A DNA stretch of 45,029 nucleotides from JAFDZW01 sp035632315 (GCA_035632315.1 DASQGZ010000024.1:1-45029); one strand, 5' to 3'. Shown: positions 17,333-26,031, counted from the stretch's first letter. Translations and numbers: made by a program. Notes: a model not told the origin generated them from the sequence alone.

Positions 17333-17367
17333 CAAATATACAAAATAAAATTGCCTTTTGTTTCAAA
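17333..17367 (-). promoter_or_regulatory. Bacteroidota-type promoter for the short T9SS gene
   Basis: On the minus strand TTTG (17367-17364) is followed after 23 bases by TATATTTG (17340-17333), matching TTTG/TAnnTTTG at the upper end of the usual spacing. It leaves a leader of about 45 bases before the ATG at 17284, with a GAAGGG stretch about 10 bases before the start. The remainder of 17368-17445 shows no gene. Confidence 0.6.
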
Positions 17368-17445
17368 TTTGAGAAAATAGGTTGAAAAATATGGAGTTAT
17401 GGGCATTTTTGACCGAAATTACTTCTCACGGGCCATTAAATCAAT

Positions 17446-18060
17446 TCATTCCTCCCTGATATTCATTCCGAATATCAACCAAAACACCCAGATCATGGCC
17501 GTAACGATGGCCACAGCAAGGGGAAACCAAGCCGCGATAATTGCAAGGATGGAATAAGCGATGCACCCATAATATCCGAACTTCCTATTGCTGCGAAGTT
17601 GCACGGCGGATCGTTCATTTTGTTGCAGATGATCTTTCAGCGCCGCGCCGCAAATGGCGATCCAGCTGATCGCTTGAAGCGCTAAGACGGATTCATAGAG
17701 GATAACAGCAGGTGCAGAATGATCCGTTAAAATATGTTCCCCTAGAAGCGCTGTCGGGAATGGAAGAAAGGCAACTGTCAGCAGCAAAAAACCATTTGCA
17801 TAAATGAATAGGGCAGATGATCTATGTATCAGTTTCAATGTACCATGATGATTCACCCAACTGATAAGAATGACAACAAAGCTTAATATGAACGTAAATA
17901 TCGATGGTGCAATGCGGCCGAGTGCTAACCAAAAGTCACTCGTCGTTAGGATATGATCTGTCGGTGGTATCTTTATATCAAGAATGAGCAGCGTTATTGC
18001 TATTGCAAATACCCCATCGGAAAAGGCTTCTAATCGTGTGTTAGGGTTTGTGTCTGCCAT
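17446..18060 (-). CDS. TMEM175/DUF1211-family potassium channel-like membrane protein
   Basis: 204 residues with six hydrophobic segments. The first helix carries the family signature RLEAFSDGVFAIAITLLILD. FSDG is the conserved selectivity and gating region in bacterial TMEM175 channels, which are K+-permeable and lack the classical TVGYG filter. The family fits in length (about 200 residues, forming a tetramer). The start lies inside the end of the upstream DUF3109 gene (20-base overlap), so it belongs to the MscS-DUF3109-TMEM175 operon. Confidence 0.88.
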   Translation of the reverse strand: MADTNPNTRLEAFSDGVFAIAITLLILDIKIPPTDHILTTSDFWLALGRIAPSIFTFILSFVVILISWVNHHGTLKLIHRSSALFIYANGFLLLTVAFLPFPTALLGEHILTDHSAPAVILYESVLALQAISWIAICGAALKDHLQQNERSAVQLRSNRKFGYYGCIAYSILAIIAAWFPLAVAIVTAMIWVFWLIFGMNIREE

Positions 18061-18670
18061 CTTTTTTTCTAAGCTGTGATTTCAATTCTTCATATCTCCC
18101 CTCCCCGATCGCTCGTTCGAGAGGGGTTTTCAAATAATCGATGAGAACAGTATGCTCTGCCGCACCGCGCTTCCTGCCGCCAGAGCATTCTTCCGCTTCC
18201 ACGTAGCAAACGTAATACGAGCCGTCTGCTTCCGGATAAATGCGAATTGGAAACAGGTGACAGGATATTGGCTTTGGATAGTCGTGGATTTCACCGTTCT
18301 GGAATGCAGTTTGGATCGAGCAATATGCGATGTCGCCTTTCCAATGAACAAATACACACTCATCATGACCGATCGTTGTGATCGTATATGTCCCGTCGTC
18401 ATTTCGTTGCCAGACTCCTTTTTCTTTGATGGTTTCGATCGCTTGAGGCGGCAGATATTTTTCAACAACGGAATATAATTGTTCGATGATCGGTATCTCT
18501 TCGGTAAGAATGGGCGCCCCGAGGCCGCCAGGCATTGTACAGCAAGCGCCTTTGCAAACGGACAGATCGCAGGCGAATTCTGCAGTGCCGATGTCGCCGT
18601 CAATCGAGAACTTCGTCGATGCGGAATAGATCGGAAGCGGGAGAGAAAAATCGTGCTGCTCAAGCATCAT
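18041..18670 (-). CDS. DUF3109-family Cys-rich protein
   Basis: 209 residues, soluble. Conserved cysteines appear in the order CDLSVCKGACC (N-terminal third), HDECVFVH, AYCSIQ and PISCHLFPIR, the pattern of DUF3109 and related YkgJ-type proteins, which probably hold a zinc or iron-sulfur site. The C-terminal part is helical and basic. The ATG at 18670 overlaps the stop of the MscS gene as ATGA, and its end overlaps the TMEM175-like gene. Biochemical role is not established in the family; the placement between two ion-channel genes is notable. Confidence 0.88.
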   Translation of the reverse strand: MMLEQHDFSLPLPIYSASTKFSIDGDIGTAEFACDLSVCKGACCTMPGGLGAPILTEEIPIIEQLYSVVEKYLPPQAIETIKEKGVWQRNDDGTYTITTIGHDECVFVHWKGDIAYCSIQTAFQNGEIHDYPKPISCHLFPIRIYPEADGSYYVCYVEAEECSGGRKRGAAEHTVLIDYLKTPLERAIGEGRYEELKSQLRKKDGRHKP

Positions 18671-19680
18671 TGCGGCGCAGTGCCCCCTTTAATGCCAAGC
18701 TCAATATTATTCTCTCTGAATGAGCGAAGGATCTCTTTGAGGGAGCGATGTTTCAAGTCAGCTTGTTCGTCGAATAAAACAGGTTTTATGATCACCTGAA
18801 CCCGCAATCCGTTTTCTGTCTGCTCGGTAAATTGCACCGTGCATTCGCAATGCTCCCAACGCTTGTCACCTGCAAGGACTCCGCTGACGGCAGTGAGGGC
18901 AACCCGTTCGATCCGGTCGAGATCGCCAATCGGTTTTACGATAAGTGGTATGATAATGGCGCTCGTCCGTTCGGGCAGTGAAAAGTTGGTGAGCGTCGAT
19001 TGAGCAAATTTCGAATTCGGTATAACAATAAGATTTCCGCCGGCTGTACGAAGTGTTGTTGTTCGCCATGAAATATCATGGATGACGCCTTCTTCGCCGG
19101 TCGTGAGTTTGACCGGCTGATCGATCTGCATCTGATCGGAGCTGAGAATATAAATTCCGGCAAAGAGATTTGTCAGCGTATCCTGCAATGCAAGCGCGAC
19201 AGCCAAGCCGCCAACGCCAAGCGCCGTCAGTATCGGCGTGATCGCGATCCCAAGTGTATGAAATATCCAGAACAGTCCGAGAACAGCGACAACGACTTTT
19301 ACGATATTCACGAGAATTGTCGTCGCCCCGTGAGCACCTTTATTGCTTGCTCGGGCTAGTACACGATGAAGAACAGCAACAGCGATACGGGTAAGAAACA
19401 ATGTGACCGCAATGATCCAGATGATCTTGATAACCTTATATGCCGTTTCTTCTTTGCCCTCAGTAATCGGAAACAGCTCGACAACATTTCGGATCGTTAT
19501 CAGCACGAGCATTGTAATAATAAGCCCGCCTAAAGCACGAAGAACGATCTCGAAAAATCGCCAGCCATGTGTTTCCGAGCGGCGGACAAGAATTTTCAGG
19601 AGGTATCGCTCGGCAACAAACCCGATAACGATCGCCGAAACGATGTAAATAACACCTTCTATCTCTCTGCCGGTTTGCAT
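18667..19680 (-). CDS. MscS-family mechanosensitive channel
   Basis: 337 residues from the ATG at 19680 (a TTG 15 bases upstream is in frame but less likely). Several N-terminal membrane helices are followed by the pore helix TM3 (ALGVGGLAVALALQDTLTNL) and the beta domain (TTGEEGVIHDISWRTTTLRT, then IVIPNSKF), and then the alpha-beta C-terminal cage. It releases solutes when membrane tension rises on osmotic downshift. First gene of a tightly overlapped three-gene operon with a DUF3109 protein and a TMEM175-like channel. Confidence 0.94.
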   Translation of the reverse strand: MQTGREIEGVIYIVSAIVIGFVAERYLLKILVRRSETHGWRFFEIVLRALGGLIITMLVLITIRNVVELFPITEGKEETAYKVIKIIWIIAVTLFLTRIAVAVLHRVLARASNKGAHGATTILVNIVKVVVAVLGLFWIFHTLGIAITPILTALGVGGLAVALALQDTLTNLFAGIYILSSDQMQIDQPVKLTTGEEGVIHDISWRTTTLRTAGGNLIVIPNSKFAQSTLTNFSLPERTSAIIIPLIVKPIGDLDRIERVALTAVSGVLAGDKRWEHCECTVQFTEQTENGLRVQVIIKPVLFDEQADLKHRSLKEILRSFRENNIELGIKGGTAPQ

Positions 19681-19791
19681 GTGTCTCGGTAACAATTATA
19701 TATTTAGGCTGGTTTTGACCGGAGCGCGACAGTTTTCAATTTCGGCCAATATCTTTTGAAAAAATAAGAATCAATTTCACTGTTTTATGCT

Positions 19792-19799
19792 TATATTCG
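19792..19799 (+). promoter_or_regulatory. Possible -7 element for xerC
   Basis: TATATTCG is a seven-of-eight match to TAnnTTTG, and its surroundings (TTATGCTTATATTCGTAGT) resemble the promoter at 1370-1377 (TTGCTTATCTTTGTAGT). No good TTTG lies at the right distance. If real, transcription would begin at about the ATG of xerC (19806), making a leaderless message. Weak. Confidence 0.3.
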
Positions 19800-19805
19800 T
19801 AGTAT

Positions 19806-20741
19806 ATGTCTGCTCGATTTCGGACAACATTCTGCGGCTGGCTCGATCAATTTCTCGATCACCTCAAACATGAGCGCGGCGCAACGAACGGTACTCTCGG
19901 CACCTATCGTCCCGACCTCGAAGAATTATCAAGAATACTTGACGCCGAAGGCTTAGAACTTGCCGGCACCCATGACGACCTGCGAGTGATTCGCGCATAT
20001 CTTGCCGTTCTTTCCGAAAGAGAAACACGCCTCGGCGAAACTGTTGCGCGAAGCTCCGTCTCGCGCAAGCTGTCAACGCTGCGTTCGATGCTTCGCTTTC
20101 TCGTGAGCCAGAATATATTAGCGTTTAATGCCGCTCGTCTTGTTCGCGCACCGAAAGGCGAACGCCGATTACCTACCGTCGTTTCCGAGAGGACAGCAAC
20201 GGAGGCGCTTTCGTTACCGGACACATCGGATCCCGAAGGATTACGTGACCTCGCAATGCTCGAACTTTTATATTCAAGCGGGTTACGCCGCGCAGAGCTT
20301 TCAGGCATAGATATTGCTGATATAGATCTCAAACGATCGACTGTGCGGGTGCTTGGTAAAGGCAATAAAATAAGGGTAGTACCGGTCGGTTCCGACGCTT
20401 GCAGCGCTGTGGAACGCTATTTGCTTCGCCGGTGTGAGCTTGGCAAAACGAGAGACCCAAAAGCATTATTTCTGCTTGCCGACGGCAGGCGAATGACACC
20501 CGGAATGGTATATCATGTCGTTCGAAAATATTTCAAACCGAACGGAGAACTCTCGCGCAGCCATCCGCACATGATGCGCCATTCGTTCGCAACACATCTG
20601 CTCGACCGCGGCGCAGAGATCCGTGCGGTACAGGAAATGCTCGGGCATTCATCGCTTCGGACAACACAGCGATATACGCATCTGACAACCGACCGGTTGA
20701 AACAAGCATACGATTCCGCGCATCCGCGCAGCGGCGAGTAA
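19806..20741 (+). CDS. xerC: Tyrosine recombinase XerC/XerD
   Basis: 311 residues. N-terminal SAM-like core-binding domain (residues about 10-100) and C-terminal catalytic domain. The catalytic set is complete: Arg161 (SSGLRRAEL), Lys in VLGKGNKIRV, HxxR in HPHMMRHSF, His in MLGHSSLRTT and the nucleophile Tyr in TTQRYTHL. Xer recombinases resolve chromosome dimers at dif during division. Length and the hpf gene directly downstream match the chromosomal xerC-hpf pair of related bacteria rather than a phage integrase. XerC versus XerD cannot be decided from one gene. Confidence 0.92.
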   Translation: MSARFRTTFCGWLDQFLDHLKHERGATNGTLGTYRPDLEELSRILDAEGLELAGTHDDLRVIRAYLAVLSERETRLGETVARSSVSRKLSTLRSMLRFLVSQNILAFNAARLVRAPKGERRLPTVVSERTATEALSLPDTSDPEGLRDLAMLELLYSSGLRRAELSGIDIADIDLKRSTVRVLGKGNKIRVVPVGSDACSAVERYLLRRCELGKTRDPKALFLLADGRRMTPGMVYHVVRKYFKPNGELSRSHPHMMRHSFATHLLDRGAEIRAVQEMLGHSSLRTTQRYTHLTTDRLKQAYDSAHPRSGE

Positions 20742-20765
20742 CATTATGATTTTTCATCTTCTATA

Positions 20766-20771
20766 AAGGAG
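20766..20771 (+). promoter_or_regulatory. Shine-Dalgarno site of hpf
   Basis: AAGGAG, seven bases before the ATG at 20779. It stands out because most starts in this window have no such site, as is usual in Bacteroidota. Confidence 0.75.
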
Positions 20772-20778
20772 AAAACGT

Positions 20779-21102
20779 ATGAAGATCCAAATATCGAACA
20801 GGCATGAAACGGCGCATCCCCAGATCAAATCAATTATCGAATCCGAGCTTGAGAATCTCGCTTCGCGATACGACATCATCGGCGCCGACGTTATTTTAGA
20901 CCACGAAGGACATGCCGCCACGACTATGTCAGCAGAGATCAACGTCACGGTGAAAGGCTCGACGATCATTGCGAAGGAAAAATCGGACAACGTTGAAAAG
21001 TCGGTCGATCTTGCATTTCGCTCGCTGGAAAAACAGCTCAAGCGTCATAAAGAAACCCATTACTCGTCATTGAACTTAAAGCGAAATAATTTTCAACGAT
21101 AA
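20779..21102 (+). CDS. hpf: Short ribosome hibernation-promoting factor (HPF/RaiA)
   Basis: 107 residues, the short form without the C-terminal dimerisation domain. The fold is beta-alpha-beta-beta-beta-alpha: MKIQISNRHETAHPQIKSI, HAATTMSAEINVTVKG and a basic C-terminal helix (LEKQLKRHKE). It binds the 30S decoding region and inactivates ribosomes under starvation. It follows xerC by 37 bases and has its own strong ribosome binding site and terminator. Confidence 0.92.
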   Translation: MKIQISNRHETAHPQIKSIIESELENLASRYDIIGADVILDHEGHAATTMSAEINVTVKGSTIIAKEKSDNVEKSVDLAFRSLEKQLKRHKETHYSSLNLKRNNFQR

Positions 21103-21110
21103 CAAACTTC

Positions 21111-21138
21111 ATAGTCCGCTTCGGCGGACTATTTTATT
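21111..21138 (+). terminator. Intrinsic terminator of hpf (UUCG tetraloop)
   Basis: Perfect 9-bp stem ATAGTCCGC / GCGGACTAT closed by the very stable TTCG tetraloop, followed by TTTATT. It lies eight bases after the hpf stop codon. The rest of the gap to 21251 shows no gene and no clear promoter. Confidence 0.85.
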
Positions 21139-21251
21139 GTATATTGCCTCATTCGATCACTTATCCGACAGCTCATTCAATAGTGGCGGAACTCGTTATC
21201 CCCGCGTTTCCTTTGTGTCGCTTACATTTATACTTTTAACAGACCCATATC

Positions 21252-22769
21252 GTGCTGATCCTTGACGGCAACAGCCTGAATATTGAAAACGTCGAACGCG
21301 CTGCACGGCGTGAGATCACCTATTTTTCTCTTTCCGAAACCGCAAAAAAAGCAGTCCGTGCATCCCGTAGTTTAGTCGAGGATTGGGTCAGCCGCGGCGA
21401 AGTGATTTATGGCGTCACGACAGGGTTCGGAGAGTTTGCGAATGTTTCCATTCCGAAAGAAGATATCGCAGCGCTGCAGCAAAATCTTCTTCGTTCGCAT
21501 TCGGCAGGCACCGGCGAACCGCTCGCGCCCGAAGTTGTCCGCGCGATGCTCGTGCTTCGCGCGAATGCGCTTGCCAAAGGATATTCGGGTGTTCGCGAGC
21601 GCGTGATCGAACAACTCGCTGTTTTTTTTCACAACGATATTCTTCCGGTTATCCCGTCGCGCGGCAGTGTCGGTTCATCCGGCGATCTCGCGCCGCTTGC
21701 GCATCTTGCACTTGCACTCACGGGCGAAAGCAGTGTGACGATCCCGGATGGAAATTCACGCGTCGTGTGCAAATCAGCCGATGCATTGAAAAAATATAAG
21801 ATCGAACCACTTCGGCTTGAAGCAAAAGAAGGCTTGGCACTTATTAACGGAACGCAGATGATGTCAGCGCTCGGTTCGCTTGCGCTGGCAAAAGCAAAAC
21901 GACTCTCTGCGCTTGCCGATATTTCTGCTTCGATGTCTTTCGAAGCTCTGCGCGCAACTGACAAAGCATTCAATTCGCATTTATCGGATGCCCGCCCGCA
22001 CGATGGCCAACGTGCCGTTGCAGAAAATATGCTGCGGCTGACCGAAGGAAGCGAGATCAGAAATTCTCATCTCGCTAATGATCCTCGTGTGCAGGATGCT
22101 TACTCGCTGCGCTGTATCCCACAGGTGCACGGCGCTGTGCGCGATACGATCGCATTCGTTGAAAAAGTATTGACGACAGAAATAAATTCAGCGACGGATA
22201 ATCCGCTTATTATTGCCGAAGAAAATATGCACCTTGAAGGCGGCAATTTTCACGGTGAGCCGATTGCATTAGCGCTCGATTACCTCGCGATCGCCCTTTC
22301 CGAGCTTGCGAACATCAGCGAACGCCGCACCGAACGCATGGTCAATGGTGCGCTCAATTACGGTTTGCCAAGATTCCTGACCGAACATGGCGGACTCCAT
22401 TCCGGCTTGATGATCGCGCAATACACTGCCGCCGCACTTGTCAGTGAGAACAAAGTACTCGCGCATCCGGCAAGCGTCGATTCGATACCAACGAGCGCCA
22501 ATCAGGAAGATCATAATTCGATGGGCTCGATCGCCGCGCTGAAATTGCAGACTGTCGTGGATAATGTCGAGACCGTTATCGCGATCGAAATGCTCGCCGC
22601 AGCGCAAGGCATTGATTTTCTTGCTCCGTTAAAACCGGGCACTGGTAGCGGCGCTGCATACCGGAAAATTCGTTCGGTCGTTTCGCACCTTGGGGAAGAT
22701 CGTAATATCTCCGAAGATATTGCATCGGTCAAGCGGCTTATCGCATCGCCCGTGTTCTTAGAGAAATGA
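21252..22769 (+). CDS. hutH: Histidine ammonia-lyase-like MIO enzyme
   Basis: 505 residues starting at GTG. It deaminates an aromatic amino acid, most likely histidine to urocanate. Visible: Tyr53 in YGVTTGFG (catalytic tyrosine), the Ser82-His83 pair in LLRSHSAGTGEP that favours histidine in this family, and the block GSVGSSGDLAPLAH. The MIO cofactor triad is Ser142-Ser143-Gly144 (codons TCA TCC GGC) where nearly all members have Ala-Ser-Gly. Other typical parts (NGTQMMSALG, PHDGQ, SATDNPL, NQEDHNSMG) are intact. No hutU, hutI or hutG lies nearby. Its stop overlaps the ATG of the next gene (ATGA). A phenylalanine or tyrosine lyase is the alternative. Confidence 0.9.
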   Translation: MLILDGNSLNIENVERAARREITYFSLSETAKKAVRASRSLVEDWVSRGEVIYGVTTGFGEFANVSIPKEDIAALQQNLLRSHSAGTGEPLAPEVVRAMLVLRANALAKGYSGVRERVIEQLAVFFHNDILPVIPSRGSVGSSGDLAPLAHLALALTGESSVTIPDGNSRVVCKSADALKKYKIEPLRLEAKEGLALINGTQMMSALGSLALAKAKRLSALADISASMSFEALRATDKAFNSHLSDARPHDGQRAVAENMLRLTEGSEIRNSHLANDPRVQDAYSLRCIPQVHGAVRDTIAFVEKVLTTEINSATDNPLIIAEENMHLEGGNFHGEPIALALDYLAIALSELANISERRTERMVNGALNYGLPRFLTEHGGLHSGLMIAQYTAAALVSENKVLAHPASVDSIPTSANQEDHNSMGSIAALKLQTVVDNVETVIAIEMLAAAQGIDFLAPLKPGTGSGAAYRKIRSVVSHLGEDRNISEDIASVKRLIASPVFLEK

Positions 22770-24211
22770 TTCGCTTACTCTTCAAAAAATACCGCATTCC
22801 GATCATCATGGCCTTCGCGCTCGTGATCGTCGAGAATGTGACGTTTATTGCTGAGCCGTATATCTTCGGCCAGGCGATCGACGACTTGCGCGAAGCGAAC
22901 CGGATCGAGAACGAAGTTGATTCGAGCGTCACCAACAGCATCCTTCAGCAGACGATCGACTCCGTGCGCGATTATCTTCTCGATTCACTTGGCAGGCGCG
23001 ATTCGGTCATTGAAGAAGATTCGCTGACATCGTCGAACATTCAAAATACCGAACCTCGAGGCCAAAACCCGGTCATCACCTTTGCTCGCTACCAACTTCC
23101 GACGCATCGCTTTCAACGCAGCAACACATCCCCGCGTGAACGCCTGCGGCGGCGAAAGCGCGACTCGCTCAAGATCGCACTCGACCAAAATATTCGAACG
23201 CTCGAACGCTCATATTTCGATTCGTCGTACCGGCGCGCGCTCAGCGATACAACCATTTCTCCGATGCTTGCTCAAGGAGTGTTTCGGACATTAAAAACGC
23301 GCGACACGATCAATAAACTCGTCAAGAGCGGTAAGACAGCTCTGTTAAAAAAGAGAACGCCGAGCCGCGATTCACTGCGTCTGGCACTGAAAAAGATCCC
23401 CCACGAGCGCCGCCAAGTCATCGGCAAGAAAAAGAAGGAGCCGGTCTCGTTCCTGCTTCCGCGTGAACTCGGACCGTTCATTCCGCCACTCATCCCGTGG
23501 ATCGTGTTATTCGTCATCAGTTCGGTCGTTGGCGGAGTTCGGCGTGTTTATGATACGAAAGTCTATACTCGAATGTTCGCCGACCTGTCAAGTTCGGTCG
23601 TTGCACAGCAGCTTCATAAAGGCGAAGATCTTTCAAAAATCGCCGGTCGCAGTTCGCTTGCATGGCAGAATATCGAATTCTTCCAATATAATCTCCCGGA
23701 GTTCATCGAGCAGATCATTAATGTCGGCGGCGCCGTCGGCGCGCTTGCTATATTCGATTGGCGATTGGCGACGGTTGGTGGCGGGATCGTGCTGCTCGTG
23801 CTGCTTTCGAGCCAATTGTATATGAGCCGCATTGCCCGAGTCCAGACGGTGCTCAACGACCTGCACGAGCAGGAATACAATATGTTCGCGACGAAAGACC
23901 CGGCCGTCATTCGCAATTATTATTCCGATATTTCAAAACTTGAAATTTCTTTCTCGAACACACAGGCAGGCGGCTTCGGCATTCTTCGCATTCTGCTGTT
24001 GGTGATGTTTATGATGACGCTCTATATCTCGCTCGATCTCGACCGCTTCACGATCGGCGAATTATACTCGATCGTCGCGTATCTCTGGACATTCGTCACG
24101 GCATCGGAATATATTCCCTACCTTAGCGAAAAATGGGTCGCGCTCAAAGATGTCACCGGCCGCATTCAAAGCGACGAGTGGGACGCTGAGCCAGCAGCAA
24201 GCGGCGAATAA
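22766..24211 (+). CDS. ABC exporter-type transmembrane protein lacking an ATPase domain, with a large basic insert
   Basis: 481 residues. Six helices of the type IV ABC exporter fold can be placed: about 12-34, 241-258, 314-330, 335-352, 403-421 and 429-450, with the pattern of PF13748 (ABC_membrane_3), e.g. VRRVYDTKVYTRM and the DWRLATV loop. It ends about 30 residues after the last helix, so no Walker A, signature or Walker B motif exists. Between helices 1 and 2 is an insert of about 200 polar residues (41-238), rich in Arg, Lys, Ser and Asp (e.g. RERLRRRKRD), which should lie outside the cytoplasm in this topology. It is translationally coupled to the ammonia-lyase gene by a 4-base overlap. 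Substrate unknown. Confidence 0.8.
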   Translation: MIRLLFKKYRIPIIMAFALVIVENVTFIAEPYIFGQAIDDLREANRIENEVDSSVTNSILQQTIDSVRDYLLDSLGRRDSVIEEDSLTSSNIQNTEPRGQNPVITFARYQLPTHRFQRSNTSPRERLRRRKRDSLKIALDQNIRTLERSYFDSSYRRALSDTTISPMLAQGVFRTLKTRDTINKLVKSGKTALLKKRTPSRDSLRLALKKIPHERRQVIGKKKKEPVSFLLPRELGPFIPPLIPWIVLFVISSVVGGVRRVYDTKVYTRMFADLSSSVVAQQLHKGEDLSKIAGRSSLAWQNIEFFQYNLPEFIEQIINVGGAVGALAIFDWRLATVGGGIVLLVLLSSQLYMSRIARVQTVLNDLHEQEYNMFATKDPAVIRNYYSDISKLEISFSNTQAGGFGILRILLLVMFMMTLYISLDLDRFTIGELYSIVAYLWTFVTASEYIPYLSEKWVALKDVTGRIQSDEWDAEPAASGE

Positions 24212-24240
24212 TTGAAAAAACTACCTACAAGAAAGAACCC

Positions 24241-26031
24241 TTACTCTGAAATAATTACCAGCGGAAGCGACTTTGTTGTAACACCGCTAAGTTTGGTCTG
24301 TACATAATATATTCCACTCTGAATCAGCGGGAGCAGAATCGGGATCTTGTCTTCTCCAGCGCTTGCAGTACGTGTCTCTTCGTAAACCATGCGGCCGAGA
24401 ATATCTCTGATCGTGATCGCGATCTCTCCGTCGTTTGGCGCTTCGAGCGTAAGCATGATATGACGACCGGCTGGGTTCGGATTAACCGAGATCGTCGCCT
24501 CCAACGGAAGAGGCTGATTTGGCACCACCCCGCTTCCATGAACCGGGATTTGCTTTGACCCGTAGAGAATACCCAACGAACCGACGCCGAATAAATTATT
24601 TTGAGCATCGTGATCGGTAATGAAATCCGCCATGCCTATCATTAAGTCACCAAGACCGTCACCATTAGCATCTAGCGTATCCGCCCCACTGAGCCCACCT
24701 AAGTGATCCTGCGGGATGAACATATCGACTTTATCGTCGATCGCATTTCCGAGCACGTAAAAGAAAAAGTAATTATACGGTGACGGATATTGCGATGATG
24801 TGATGCACAGAACATTATTCCCCGTCCCGGTCATATCCCCGCAATCGAAATATCCGGCGGGCCAGCCGAGGTTACCAAACTCAAAGTCGTCATAATGTCC
24901 GGGCGGGTAGAGACGGAAATCCGCGCTGTCGATAAACAAGCGTTTCGACCCGAAACTCGGTCCGCCGCGGAAGAAGTAGAACGACTCGTTTTCTTGGCTG
25001 TTATGCAGGCGGATCGGTACCACGAGATCGAAACTCTTATCATCCTTGCTTTTCGGCAGTGCCCTCATCCCAAGACTGGTGTAAGTAAAGAACGGGGCGA
25101 ATACATCGGAATTGACGGTATCGTAGCTGTTCGGATTCTGCCAGCCGGCAAAGATCGTATCCTCGCGCATCGAACGGGCAAATTCAGTCAGCGAAAACGG
25201 TCGTTGAAACTTATAATGGAACAGATTGCCATGCATATCAGCGGCAACATAATCATCTGTACCAATCCCTTGTAAGTCGGTTTGAGTACCTCGAAACGAA
25301 TACCCATGACTTCGTTCTATGTTATCAAGATCCTTTAATTTTAATTCACTATCTGGATAGATAAGATGACCCTGCTTGAAAAGTCCTTCTCCGCCTCGAA
25401 ATAAACCCAGATAGAATGACAAGGGTCCTCCGGGATAGTCTCCTGCACCTCCTACGACGATGTCATCCAGCGTGTCTGATGAGAATTTTCCCACATACGG
25501 GGTTAATCTATCCTCATAATCAAATGATTGTGAGTCAACCAACGGTTTGAATCTTATTTCAGAAAATCTGCTACTGTCATAATTCCCATTCTCATCCGAC
25601 CAATAGATTCTTGGTGTGACAAAGTTGGTAGCATCTAAGAATAGGTCAGCGTAACGTGCCGATCGAAAGTGCCCGGCCTTGACATACCCACCAATAGTTA
25701 CATGCAATAGATGTGCTTGGAGCTTATGGATATTCACCGGCGCTTGGGCTGAAAATGAATACGGATACACGGGTTTGCTGCTGTCATACCCCGATTGATA
25801 CACCAAATTATAAACTGCCATGTAGCGCTTCGATGTGTCTAATGCGTCAGGAAGATTTATAACGTAGTAACCGAGAAATTGGTCGTTTCCTGTGCCGTAG
25901 ATCGTATCGAATTGTGGTGTTCCGGGCTTTGGCTGATAACACTGCGGATCGAGTGCAGGGCTGCTAAACTGTGCATGTGACACCCCCGTTAGAGCCGACA
26001 GTAGTAATATGATAATAACTGCGCGTTTCAT
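24241..26031 (-). CDS. Secreted FG-GAP-like protein with T9SS sorting domain
   Basis: 596 residues. Signal peptide MKRAVIIILLLSALTGVSHA. The middle holds degenerate FG-GAP/VCBS-type units with Asp-rich calcium-loop-like motifs, e.g. FSSDTLDDIVVGGAGDY and TLDANGDGLGDLMIGMADF, typical of integrin-like propellers. The last 85 or so residues are a sorting domain (ISVNPNPAGRHIMLTLEA, then IRDILGRMVYEE and QSGIYYVQTKL). The start overlaps the stop of the upstream T9SS gene (ATGA), so both proteins are probably made together. Function unknown; surface-exposed or released. Composition in 25300-25900 is a bit AT-richer than the flanks. Confidence 0.85.
   Translation of the reverse strand: MKRAVIIILLLSALTGVSHAQFSSPALDPQCYQPKPGTPQFDTIYGTGNDQFLGYYVINLPDALDTSKRYMAVYNLVYQSGYDSSKPVYPYSFSAQAPVNIHKLQAHLLHVTIGGYVKAGHFRSARYADLFLDATNFVTPRIYWSDENGNYDSSRFSEIRFKPLVDSQSFDYEDRLTPYVGKFSSDTLDDIVVGGAGDYPGGPLSFYLGLFRGGEGLFKQGHLIYPDSELKLKDLDNIERSHGYSFRGTQTDLQGIGTDDYVAADMHGNLFHYKFQRPFSLTEFARSMREDTIFAGWQNPNSYDTVNSDVFAPFFTYTSLGMRALPKSKDDKSFDLVVPIRLHNSQENESFYFFRGGPSFGSKRLFIDSADFRLYPPGHYDDFEFGNLGWPAGYFDCGDMTGTGNNVLCITSSQYPSPYNYFFFYVLGNAIDDKVDMFIPQDHLGGLSGADTLDANGDGLGDLMIGMADFITDHDAQNNLFGVGSLGILYGSKQIPVHGSGVVPNQPLPLEATISVNPNPAGRHIMLTLEAPNDGEIAITIRDILGRMVYEETRTASAGEDKIPILLPLIQSGIYYVQTKLSGVTTKSLPLVIISE

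Noticed and set aside
19806..20741. Phage or island integrase
   Set aside because: Xer-type length and motifs, hpf directly downstream, and no tRNA, att repeats or mobile genes nearby.
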